NCBI RefSeq assembly: GCF_020360975.1
Contig: NW_025408676.1
Coordinates: 1,240,001-1,304,000 of the forward strand
Direction of reading: 5' to 3'
DNA from: Hirsutella rhossiliensis
Lineage: Eukaryota; Ascomycota; Sordariomycetes; Hypocreales; Ophiocordycipitaceae
DNA: 64,000 nucleotides
In this document: positions 36,935 to 48,175 of the stretch, piece after piece
How the letters are laid out: each line of letters begins with the position of its first letter
How positions within the stretch are numbered: the stretch's first letter is position 1
Made by a program: the position numbers and the translations under genes
Notes under the pieces: generated by a model
What the model was told of the DNA's origin: nothing
Seen by the model: the letters and a program-made list of their open reading frames with translations, nothing else
Databases searched by the model: none

Positions 36935-37811
36935 GCCTAATATATATAAAATAAGGGATAGAGCGTTTTAATCCTACTATAATAGCGACTTTCTTATAAG
37001 GAGGGGGCTTTAAAGGAGGCGAGCTACTACTACTTAAGTTAGCTTCTTAGTTAAATATAGTAATATAATAGTAAATAAATTAAATATAGTATAAGAAAGA
37101 ACTAAGGATATAGAAATAATATAAGTAAGGAGCTAGGGCCTATATAAGTAAGGATAAATAAAAAGGTAAGAGGAGATAAGAATAAAACTATAAAGGAAGG
37201 GTAGGTATATATATATATAAGCTAGGCGCGCGTAATTAGTAACTATATAATAGATAGTAAATATAGGCTACCGCGCCCTTAATTAAGAAGTTACGTAGCT
37301 AAATAAGAACCGATTTTCGATTAATAGAGCTAGCTAACTAATTTTTAATTAGCTAGCCTTACTTAAGAGCGACCTATACTAGCGCTTAGCCTAGTAACTA
37401 AATATTACCTACCCTACTAACTAATAAACTAATAGGCTAACTCGGCTGCTACTATAGCTATATAATAGTAGTATAGGAGCTATAGAGAATAAAGGCGCCT
37501 ATAAGCTAGGCCCTTAAAGAGAGACTACTACCTATAACCTTAGGCCTAGGCTAGCGAGCCTAGGCCGCGGCCGCTTAAGATAGTAGCGGCTATAGCCTAA
37601 GAGGGCCTATACTAAAAAGTAAATATATAAGAAAAGCCTATAATAGCTAGCGTAAATTTCCTATATATTATAACTATAACCTTATTTAAAGCGGACCTAT
37701 ATTAAAAAAAGGGAGGGTTTTCCCTTAGGTACTTTAGTTTTTCCCTTTTATTTAATATTAAAGTTCTAGATACTTTTAGCTAGGTCCTTAGTATAATTTT
37801 AATAATAATAA
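36935..37811 (+). other. LINE E 3' end and (TAA)n tail
   Basis: LINE sequence resumes after A; D2 shows it joined (inverted, about 46990 down to 46244). No coding sense is detected on the plus strand. It ends in repeated aat/taa units at about 37796-37811, followed by the 14-bp TSD. Such short-repeat tails are typical of I- and Tad-type LINEs. Confidence 0.85.
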
Positions 37812-37825
37812 TAAGGTAATATAAT
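37812..37825. repeat. LINE E target-site duplication, right copy
   Basis: taaggtaatataat, identical to 9525-9538. Confidence 0.92.
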
Positions 37826-37952
37826 AATTACTCCCTTACCTTTATTACTACTCTTATAAAAATTAAATCTCTCTACCTTACTTATCTAACCCCTTACTTT
37901 TAATTTTACCTTTATATATTTTTATATACTTCTTATATCTCTCTTTATAAGA
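37826..37952 (+). repeat. C2 5' LTR, right segment
   Basis: It continues the C LTR from aattactccc to ctttataaga and aligns with 59735-59868 and 52767-52901. With 9332-9538 it rebuilds the inner two thirds of this LTR. Confidence 0.9.
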
Positions 37953-37966
37953 GTTATAAGCTTAGA
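37953..37966 (+). promoter_or_regulatory. Primer-binding site of C2
   Basis: gttataagcttaga directly after the LTR. It is the same initiator tRNA-Met type site as in C1, with one further decayed position. Confidence 0.6.
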
Positions 37967-40900
37967 AGGAATAGTATTTTTATACCTTTTAGCTACTATA
38001 AAAGGTACCTTTCTTATATCTATTATAGCTTCCTTTTACCCCTCTTATTAAAAAATAATTTTTAACTAACTTTTCTACCCTTCCTTTATAATAATATCGA
38101 AAAACGACTTTACTATCCTTATAATTTATAGGACGATTCTAGTAAAGCCTTAAGATTAAGATAAGTAGGTAAAAGAGCTATAGGCTTATATAGATAGGAC
38201 TATTTATAATTTAGTCTTCTTTAATAAGTAGGACCCTCTTAAGCCCCCTCTTTATCTTAGGGTAATAGACTTTATAAAAGGAGCTACCTTCTTCTTTAAA
38301 CTAACCTCTATATAGTAAAGAGCTTTTTCTACTACCTTAGGCGACTATAAGAGTTATTAAAAGAAGTACCTCTATAAGATAAAGCTACTAACTACTATAT
38401 ATATAGTAATAATAAAATCTATTAGTACTATAAAGCTAATCTCTCTTTAAGAGGAAGAGACTCTTAAGTAGTAGCTTTTAAAGCTTAAGACCTTAATAGC
38501 TCCCTTAAAGGGCTATATAACTAACTATATTAAGAAGACTTATATAGCTTACCTAAAAGCTTTTTTTACTAAGAACCTATTAGCTTCTTTATAACTAGCT
38601 AAGTAAGAAGAAATCCTTAAGAAAGCTAACTAATACTTTCTTATAAAAGCTCTTTCTAGCTAGTAGCTATAAGATATATCTTTACTAATAAAGCCTATTA
38701 ATAATAGTTACTTAACTATCTTTTAAGAGGCTAGCTAAGAACTAAATAAAGAGGCTACTAAAGTATAATAGTAAGTAGTCTTATTCCTTTATAGCTAGTA
38801 CTTAACTTAGATAGCTCGACCTATAGCTACTATAGCCCTTATTACTACGGCCCTTATTACTATTACTATAGCTATTACTCTTTTAGCTTTACCTCCCTTA
38901 AGAGTATTAATACTATCTTTAATAGCTACCCTAGGCCTAGCCTTAGCTATATATCTTATTCTAGGTCTAGCCCCGGTCTTATTAGTTAGACCGGCCTAAC
39001 TAGTCCCTTAATAGACCTTTTAGTCTATTAGTTAAAAAATTAAAGAACTAGTCGAAATCGAACCTCTTTATTAAAATTAGTAATAAAGGGTAAAAAGGGG
39101 GGGTTTTTAAGTAGACCTTCTAAAAAAAGATAAAGATTCCTTAAAGAGATAACGTATAAGGAGGAATCGACCTACTTACTAAGTATATAAAAAGCCCTAT
39201 TAGCTAGAAGACTACTAGTAAGTCTTTAAGGAAAACTAACTTAAAGGAATTAACCTTTTAAAGAGACTATAAGAAATAGTATAATAGTCTCTTAAAGAGG
39301 ACCCCTTATTATAAAAGAAGATAAACGAGATTTAAGTTACTAAGAAATAATAACTAACGCCGCTACTATAAATTTAAGGAAAATTCGTTAGTATAGTAAA
39401 TCTAGTATTTATCTTCTATATAAATTAGTAAGACTAACTATTAAGACCCTCTAACTATCCCTTATAAAAATTAGCTATCCTTAACTTTAGTACTTCCCTT
39501 AATATCTATAATATACTCTTATAATTCCGGTCCTTTAAAAAGGTATAGAGGGAATATCTTATTACTAGGGAATTAACTATATAAATAAAGGGATATAGAA
39601 AGGTAAATTTTACGATAAAATTACTTAATAGGTTTATATAAATTCTTTAACGAAAAAGGGTAGCTTTTTACCCTTAATTTTTAATAAGCTTAATTTCCTT
39701 CTACTTTCTTTAAAAGGAAGGAATCTTTTAGGATATAACGTCTAAGCCTATAAGGCTAGTCTAGAAGAATTAAACTATTAAGCTTATTAAGGGAAAATTC
39801 GGTTAATTTATTCTTAAATTCTAACCTATCCTTAGGAAGGAATTACTTAAGAAGTTAGCTTTCCTTACTAAGAGGAATAAGTCTATTAAAAAGGACCTTC
39901 TTTTAGTAGCCTAAAAAGACGGTCTTCTTTAATATATATAACTTAGTTACCTAGGCCCCCTAGCTTTATATAAGCTAGGATAATAAAAGGGCGTATAAAT
40001 AAGAGGCCTAAAAACTATTAAATATAAATATTATAGCTAAGGAAAGACTAAGAGACGAATTTCTAAACGAACCCCTTTATAGCTAAACTAGCTATATAAG
40101 GAAATTTAAGTCGACTAAACTAATATCTCTAAGGATTAAGAAAGCTTTATTAAGGTAATGTTTTTTATAAACGCTTTTTTAAGGATAGTTTTCCCTTATT
40201 TCTTATAGACCTACTTAAGTAAGTATAACTAGTTTACCTTCTAAGACTTCGTTAACTAAATAAAATCCTACTTTAGCTATAAGGTAAAGAAGATATATTT
40301 TAATAGAGAGCTATTTATAAAGGATATCTTAAAATAGCTTTAAAAAAGGGGTATTTTACCCCTCCTATTAAAACTAAATACCTAGGCCTAGAATAAAGGG
40401 GTAGAAAGATTAAGGGGTATTATAATAGAAAGGGCGTATATAATAAGACTTACTATAAAGCTTCTATATAACCTTTAAAAGGAAGTCGTTAAGACCGCTA
40501 ATTACCTTTAAAACTAGACCCTAAGGGTCCCTAGGGGCCTAAGGGACTATAGGGACTTAAAGACCCTTATTAAGACCTAAGGAATAAACTAGAAATTACC
40601 CCTTAAGCTCTTTATAAAGAAGAGGGCCTTACTAGCCTACCTTTATACTTATAGCTATAAGGTATATATAATAACTATTAATATATAGCTAAAAAGAAAG
40701 AAGAAAAGAAAGCTTAATCTTAGAGCCTTTATTAATTACCTTATTAGTTATAATTCTATAAATATCTTTTAGATCTAGATTCTTTTTTTATAGAAGGTTA
40801 TTTTAACTAAGGATATAATTTTCGATAAATATAGCTTCTTCGATAAAAAGAGGGATTAATAGCCCCTCTTACTTTTATAATATTAGCTAATTTAAAAGAT

Positions 40901-42907
40901 CTAAATTCCCCTTTCTTAATAGTCTTAAAAAGAGGTCTTAAATAAGGAAATAAAAAAGAAAACTAACGTTAAAGTAGTTAAGGATAACGCTAACTTTAAA
41001 GGAGAAAAGGAAGCTATTAAATTAGATAATCTAGATAAAGAAAGAGACTATAGGAAAGTAATAGAGCTAGAATACGCTTACCTTCCTACGCCTCCTTTTA
41101 TAGAATAAGAAGAAGATCTAAAAGTAGCTTTTTTAGTTAGTCTTCCTATCTTAACCCTTAAGGGGGTAGGAAAGGTACCTTTCTTAAAAGATTACCTAGC
41201 TGCCTTTTTTTTCCTTACTTTAAAAAGTAAAGGAAGGTATAAGGCCTAATATAAAAAAAGACTAATTTCTTTTTTATTTCGATCGTTTTTCTAACTTTTA
41301 TCTAATGCCTATAAAAGATAGTTCTTATAGAGTATTTATAGTAAGCTAGCTTTTTAAGCTACTATTAATAAGGAAGGTATATAAAAGAGACCTCCTAGAC
41401 TTATTAGTAAACTAAAAGTAGCTAAAAAGATACCTTTTTAAAGACTAGTTTTTCTAGGCCTAGAAAGATTACCTAGCCTTATATAAAGAGATAGGGTCTT
41501 TTAAAAAGGTCCTTAAAGAAAAAGTAAGAGGAAAGTAAGTCCTTAGCTATAAGTAGGTCTTTATTTATAAGACTAATAAATATAGCTTCCTTTAAAAGTA
41601 TAAAGCCTAGCTAGTTATTTATAGGAACTAGTAAGAAAAAGGGGATCTTTTTACTAAGGTAACTACCTTAGTAAGGATATCTTTTTAGACCCTTATAGCT
41701 ATAATAGTAGAATTTAACCTTAAGCTTAATTAAATAGATATAGTTAACGCCTTTATTAACTACTTACTTAAGAAAGAAGAAGTTATCTATATATACTTTC
41801 TACTAAGCTTTTAATAGCTAGGAAAGGTTCTATAGCTTAGGAAAGCTCTATATAGACTATAAAGATTACCTCTTCTTTAGTAATAGTATTTAATAGGTTC
41901 CCTTAAAGCCCTAGGCTTTAAGAAAGTCCCTTAGAAACTATATATAATATAAAAAGGTAAAATTATAGTCTTTTTTTACGTTAATAATATTATTTAGGCC
42001 TACTTAAAAGAGGAAGAAGCTATAGCTAAGGAGGCTATATAAGGCCTATAATAAAAGTATAAAATAACTAAGCTAAGGGAGCTAAAGTAGTTCCTAAGGA
42101 TATAAATCCTTTAAAATAAGTCTTAATAGACTATCTAGCTTACCTAGGACGCCTATATTAATAAGGTCGCTTATAAATTCCTCCTTAAATCCCTTAATAA
42201 GAAGATTCTCTTTATACTTATATTAGATATAGAGCTTTTACTTAATTCGTCCTTTTAAGCTAAGGAGTAAGAGAAATACTAATATTAATAAAAGGTAGGC
42301 TCCCTACTTTTTTTTAGCTATTTTTACTAGACTAGATATCTCTTTTACGGTCTCTTAGCTAGCTAGGTATAACTAGAATCCTAGCCCTAGGCACTAAAAA
42401 GTAATAGACTAAGTAATCCTTTATCTTTATTTAACGAGATTATATAGCTTATACTTAAGAGGGTAAGGAAGGAAATTAACTAATAAAATCTTCCTTTATT
42501 TTAGTAATTTATCTTTTATAGATTATTCCTTAAATAGAAAGAGCTTATAAAGGTATATTATATCTCTTTTTAAAGGAACTATTACTTAGAGAGCTTCGAA
42601 GTAAGCTACTATTACGACTTTAAGTATAAAGGTAGAGCTACTAGCTCTTTTAAAAGCATTAAAAGAAGCGATTTTCCTTAGCTAGCTATTAATATCTCTA
42701 TAACTATAAATTCCGACCCTATTAACTATAGAATATAATAATATATAGACTATATAAATTCTTATAGAAAATAGTAAGTTATTAACCTAGCTATAATATA
42801 TTAATATCTATTAGTATTAGTTATACTAAGAGGTTTAAAAGGGACTAATTTCTATCTATTAGGTTTTAATAGTATTAATAAAAGCTAACGGTCTTATAAA
42901 GCCTTTA
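37967..42907 (+). pseudogene. C2 gag-pol polyprotein remnant, cut by B2
   Basis: Collinear with C1 (52920-57850) but more decayed. Many CpG sites present in C1 are TpA here, for example ctcgaggaagct against cttaagaaagct. The RT catalytic box at 41977-41988 reads YVNN, both aspartates lost, where C1 keeps YVDD. The RNase H region lies at about 42490-42720. The frame is interrupted at 42907 by B2 (TSD copies cttta and cctta) and its last part lies at 59001-59110. Confidence 0.85.
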
Positions 42908-43357
42908 TATAATAACTAGTATTATTCTTAAGGGATAAACCTATTAAGGGGTTTATATTAATAGATATAATAAAGCGTAGTTTAAGTAATAATAAGTATA
43001 TTATATTAGTAATAAGTTAAAGGTTATAGACTATAGACTAGAACTAGGTAATTAAAATTAAAGATAGAATTATAATAAAGATCTATATTAAAAGCTATTA
43101 AGCTATCTATTTAAAGGAGTAAAAGTAGGTAGCTATATATACCTATAAAGACTATCCTTAGATTATAGGCCTAGCTATAATCTCTAACGTTAAATCGTAT
43201 AAAGTATAGTAATCTTATTAATCCTAGATTACTTAGATCTCTACGATCCCCTTAATCCTATATCTATTAAATAGTTATACTAACTATTTATCCGTTAAAC
43301 TATATTATATACTTAACGTAGTTAACTATTAGCGGCTTAGTAGCTATAGTTATAATA
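42908..43357 (-). repeat. 3' LTR of B2
   Basis: 450 bp; on the plus strand tataataact to gttataata. The minus-strand polypurine tract aaaaagaagggagatat is at 43358-43374. Confidence 0.94.
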
Positions 43358-46228
43358 TAATATCTCCCTTCTTTTTAGTCTTATCTATAAGACCTACTAT
43401 AGCTACCTTAGCCGCTATATATAAATATACTTTTATTACGTTATATATAAGTATATTATTCTTTATTTCTTTATCCTTTTAAGATATACTATTAATAGTA
43501 TATCTAGTTATATACTAAAAGAAATCGTTCTTAAAAAGCCTTTAAGCGCGCTACTCTTACTAAATATATTAACTTAAGTAGAGATCTTACTAATATACTA
43601 TATACTTAATACTTTAAGGTAAAGAAAACGAATTATTAAATAGCTAAAAGTTCTTCGCGCTATAATAATTATATTATTAATAGTCGTCTTTATTATAATA
43701 GTATTTTAGTAGCTTCTTCTTATAAGTATCTTTTAATTCTTTTTATATATAGTAGCTAATATATTTCTTTTAATAACTAAATTATTAGCGGAGTAGCGTA
43801 GGCTATATTCTAAAGAGAAAGAAGCTAAGGAAGCCTTATTAAAGCTTTAAGTATAGCTTATAAACCTTTAGTTATAAATATCTATCGCCGTTAATCGTTT
43901 AGCTTATATCTAGAAGATTTAAAATTATATAAAGGAAAAGAGTTCTAAGTTATTTTATTATAGTATTTAAGAAGTAGATACTAAGAATAATATTTTACTT
44001 ACGCTTAATACGTATAAGTATTAAGTAGTAAATAACTTATAATTATTAAGCGTTCTTAATAAGGTAAATTAGTCTTTATTTAATATTAGCGAGGAGTTTA
44101 TAGATCTTAGTCCTTTAATCCCTCTTAAACCTTTTAATAAAATTATTAAAGTAAAGAGCTATAGTAGGTTAAGTACTTAAGTAGTTCCTAAGTATTTTCC
44201 TTTAGTCTATATCCCTTCTACTTAATAAGGTATTCTTATTACTAACCTTATTTTCTTATATTTAGTATTTATTTTACTTTATATTCTTAATTATTATTAA
44301 CTTAAATTCTTTCTTATAGTTTAGCGTTTTATAGCGCTAGTTTTAATAATAAGATATAAAATATTAGGTATATCTATATTATTATTAGTAGTAAAAGTTT
44401 ATAGTTAACTTTTAAAATAGTTTTCTTAACCTTAAATAGTCTAAGTTTCTTAAAATCTAATTTATTACTTAGTTATTTTATTTTAATATTTCATTATATA
44501 AGGTAGACTATATCTCCCTCTTAAAAGATTAGTCCTTATAATCTTTTTCGATTATAGTAAGTAAATATTCGTTCTTTAATAAATTAAAGTTCTTATTATA
44601 TTTCTTTATATAATTTTTATAGCTAATCTACTTATAGTATCGCTTATTTTAATTATAGTCCTTATTAAGTAACCTTAAATACTTCTAGGTTATATCTATA
44701 ATTAGTATATACTAGTAAGAGCTTAGTTATTTCTATAACTAAGCTATTATAAGCTAGTTACGCTATTAATAGCTATTTAACTTAATTATTTTATTCGTAG
44801 CTAATATAATATTATAAATATTATTTAAGCGTTTAGTTAAGTTATTTTATTTATCTATTAATTTATAAGTAATAAGCTATACTAAGCTTATATTTCGTTC
44901 TTAATTATACTATAAGAGCTTACTAAAACTTAGCTATAAATATACTTCTTTTATTAAAGATAATCTTATTTAATAGTCTATAATTACTAATAATTATTTA
45001 TAGGAATATATATACTAGCTCTTTTATATTACTTACTTCTTTATATAGTAAGAAGTATCTATACTTTATTAGTTTATTAGTAATAACGAATATACTATTA
45101 TACTTAATATTAGCTATAGGTTCTTTTAATAGTAGTAGCTTTATAATATAGTTTAAAGCTATTAAATCCTATAGTTTTTCTAGTACTAGTAGCGGTTATA
45201 ATTCTCTATATAGTTTATATTATTTAGCTTTACTTTATATATAAAGTTTATATTCTTTAATAACTTATTATACTACCTTTTTAAGCTATAAGAAGTTATA
45301 TTATTATTTAATCTATTTTATTATTCTTTAGATTCCTTAATATCTATATATTAAATATTTATATATATCTTATATAACTTTATCTTATAATTCTAATTAT
45401 ATCTAGATTTTATTTTTATATATTAAAACTTCTAAATATCCTATATTATATCTATTTAGTACTTTATATTCTTTTATTTACTTTAAGATCTTTTAATATA
45501 TTAAGTTATTAGGTTATACTTTAAATATTATATTTAGCTATTATTACTAGTAGTTCTTATTTTTATTAATTTCTAGGAGCTATCCTTTTACTATAAGTGC
45601 CCTTATATTATAGTTACTTCGTTCACTAAGGGTATTAGCTTAACTATTTTCTATTCCTTTTCTATAAATTATTTTATAGTTAAATTCTAATAAGTATTCG
45701 GCCTATTAAATCTATTATCTATTTAACTATTATATTATTATAAAGTATAAGATATTTTTATAATCTATATAAACCTTAACTTTATACTTACTTCTAAGAA
45801 AGTAGTATTAAAATTCCTTAAAAGCTTAAATAATTATAAGGAATTTTTTATTATAGATAGGGTAATTAAGTTCTATACTATATAGCTTCTTTAAATAGAA
45901 TATAATTAGTTATAGTCTTTCTTTATTATATTTTTATCCGATTTATACTTTTAAAGTAAAGTTTAATATATTAGTTTTAAGTTCGATTTATTATTTTAGA
46001 TTAAAGGTAGTTAAGACTAGTTCTTATATAATTATAGTCTTAATATATTCGAAAGCTTTATTAGCTTTATTATCCTATATAAATCCTTTTTCCTTTTTTA
46101 TTAAGTTATATAATAGTACTATAATCTTTTTAAAATCTTTAATAAATTATTAGTAGTAATTTATAAATCCTAAGAAACTTTATATATCTTTAATATTCTT
46201 TAGTATTAGCTATTTTTTATTTTAGTTA

Positions 46229-46243
46229 ATCTTATCTTATTAT
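46229..46243. repeat. D2 target-site duplication, left copy
   Basis: atcttatcttattat, repeated at 48176-48190. The exact length is 12-15 bp because the LINE tail is itself composed of tta/tat units. Confidence 0.85.
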
Positions 46244-48175
46244 TATTACTATTATTAAGATTACGCTAAGGACCTAGCTAAAGGTATCTAAAACTTTAAT
46301 ATTAAATAGGAGGGAAAGGCCCTCTTAGGCTATAGCTACTACTATCCTAAGCGGCCGCGGCCTAGGCTTACTAGCCTAGGCCTAGGGTTATAGGTAGTAG
46401 TCTCTCTTTAAGGGCCCGACTTATAGGCGCCTCTATTTACCTTAGCTCCCGCGTTATAGCCGCGTAGCCGCGGTCGCGTTAGCTTATTAGTCTATTAGTT
46501 AGTAGGGTAGGTAATATCCGGTTACCGGGCTAGGCGCTAATATAGGTCGCTCCTAGGTAGGGCTAGCTAATCGAAATTCGGTTAGCTAGCTCCGCTAATC
46601 GTAAATCGGTTCCTATCTAGCTATACGATTTCCTAATTAAGGGCGTAGCGGCCTATATTTTCCTTCTATCTTATAGTTACTAATTACGTACGCTTAACTC
46701 GCGCTTATATATACCTACCCTCCCCCCTTAGTTTTATATATACCTCCTCCTATCCCTTTATTATCTATCTCTTTTATAGGCTTAACTACTACCTCGCCTA
46801 CCTTATTTCTATAACTCTAGGTTTCCTTAGTACTATATCTAGTTCGCTTATTATTATATTATAATATCTAACTAAGAAGCCGACTTAGGTAGTAGCGGCT
46901 TACCTCCTTTAAAACCCCCTCCTTATAAGAAAGTCGCTATAATAGCGGGATTAAAGCGCTCTATCTTATATTTTATATATATCGGGCGTTTTACTAATAA
47001 GCTTACCTATAAGTCCTTTACTAGCTATTAAAACTAGTCTTATATATATTAATCTTAGCTTTATCTTAAATTAGTCTTACCTTTAGTATTTTTACTAACT
47101 TTAATAGCTATAAAGGCTAAAGTATATATCGCTTATATTAACTTTAATTAGTCTTATTACTAAGTAAGTAACCCCTTCTTACTATAGTACTATTTAAGTT
47201 TAATACTAATCTATATTTTAAATTACCTTTAAAAGTAAGGAGGCCGCTAATACCCTTTACTAAGTATAGTTTAAGGTTAATAGCCCTTTCCTTATTAAGG
47301 GTTTAGTATAAGAGCGCTTTTATCGCGCTACTCTAGAAACTTATATTTACGCTAGGCGGAAGGCCCCTACTATTAAAGGTAAGGGCGCGTTAAGTAAGTC
47401 TACCCTTAGTTTAGCTATAGTCGCTAAGAATATAAAGACGCTCGCGTTAGCTTTTACCCGTTTTATAGATAATACTCGCTATATATATAAGTCCTTAGAG
47501 AAGCACCTAAGTAAGTTTAGCGACGCTTTTAAGACCTTAGCTTAGGTCGGGCCTAAGTCGCTCTTAGTTACTTAAAAGACTCTTATAGCGGTTAACGATC
47601 TTATTAACTATTTCTATCTTATTACTAGCGACGGCCTTAACGCTAAGGATAGCGGTTTTAATCTTATTAGTCTTACTAAGCTTATTCTAGCCTTAATCCC
47701 CTTTAATAAAGGGAAGGGTAAAGGTAAGGGTAAGGCGGTAGCTATATTTAAGGCCCTATCTAAGGCTAAGGCTAAGGTATCTATGCCCGCGGCTATTATA
47801 GAGCTAGCTTAAGAGCTAACCGCGTCTCCCTTTAACGCCGAGCTATAGCCCGGTAGTTCTCTTAGCGCCGAGCCCGCCCTAAAGCGTCCCTGTCTTATAT
47901 TGCCTACTAATCCTACTAACGCTCTTAACTTCGTTTAATAGCGTCTTTATAGCTATCGCGGTTTAGTCTTAGCCGAAATTATCGCTAGTCTTAACCTTAA
48001 CTAGATCTAGGGTTATAGTATAGGCTATAGTAAACGCCTCTAGGCCGCCGCTAGTATAGGTCCTACCTTAGTATAGACCTTAGTCGTTACTCTATCTTAT
48101 AAGCTAGCTATCTAAGCTAGCTTTAGTTTAGGTTTAAGGTTAGGTCTATCTAGTCGTTATTAAGGTTCTTATAAT
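46244..48175 (-). mobile_element. LINE copy D2, 5'-truncated (1.93 kb), minus strand
   Basis: Inverted copy of the 3' part of LINE E, corresponding to E 20907-22107 joined to 36930-37811 and lacking the gypsy A insertion. It therefore shows the empty site. The tail (att/act units) is at the left end and the truncation point at the right. It is flanked by a 12-15 bp TSD inside the RT region of B2. 5' truncation and variable TSDs are standard for LINE retrotransposition. It retains many CpG sites, unlike the surrounding B2. Confidence 0.92.
47190..48166 (+). pseudogene. Antisense reading frame within D2 (unrecognised protein)
   Basis: One plus-strand frame, antisense to the LINE, reads for roughly 320 codons with only TAA/TAG breaks. 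In order: TFKSKEAANTLY near 47225, ERFYRATLETYIYARRKAP near 47310, LAFTRFIDNTRYIYKSLEKH near 47450, LINYFYLITSDGL near 47610, a basic KGKGKGKGKAVAIFKALSK stretch near 47715, then a Pro/Ser/Ala-rich part and NALNFV near 47920. It runs to the truncation point of D2. The same frame exists on the minus strand of LINE E (21990-21000). Function unknown. Confidence 0.55.

Larger units (their letters stand above)
9539..37811 (+). mobile_element. LINE E (Tad1-like non-LTR retrotransposon), full length, split by F and A
   Basis: A non-LTR retrotransposon of about 7.4 kb once nested elements are removed: 9539-13982, 20041-22112 and 36935-37811. It has the expected order: ORF1 with CCHC knuckles, ORF2 with endonuclease and reverse transcriptase, a long 3' region, and a (TAA)n tail at about 37796-37811. 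It is bounded by a 14-bp TSD. Gene order and the RT block pattern fit fungal Tad1/I-type LINEs. Copia F split ORF2 near its C-terminus, and gypsy A split the 3' region. A 5'-truncated second copy, D2, is at 46244-48175. Confidence 0.92.

Noticed and set aside
37796..37811. (TAA)n as an independent microsatellite
   Set aside because: It sits exactly at the LINE 3' end next to the TSD and recurs at the D2 end, so it is the LINE tail.
46244..48175. D2 as an independent transposon with a plus-strand gene
   Set aside because: Its left end is a LINE-type tail, its sequence continues seamlessly in the full-length LINE E beyond the truncation point, and the variable-length TSD fits LINE insertion.
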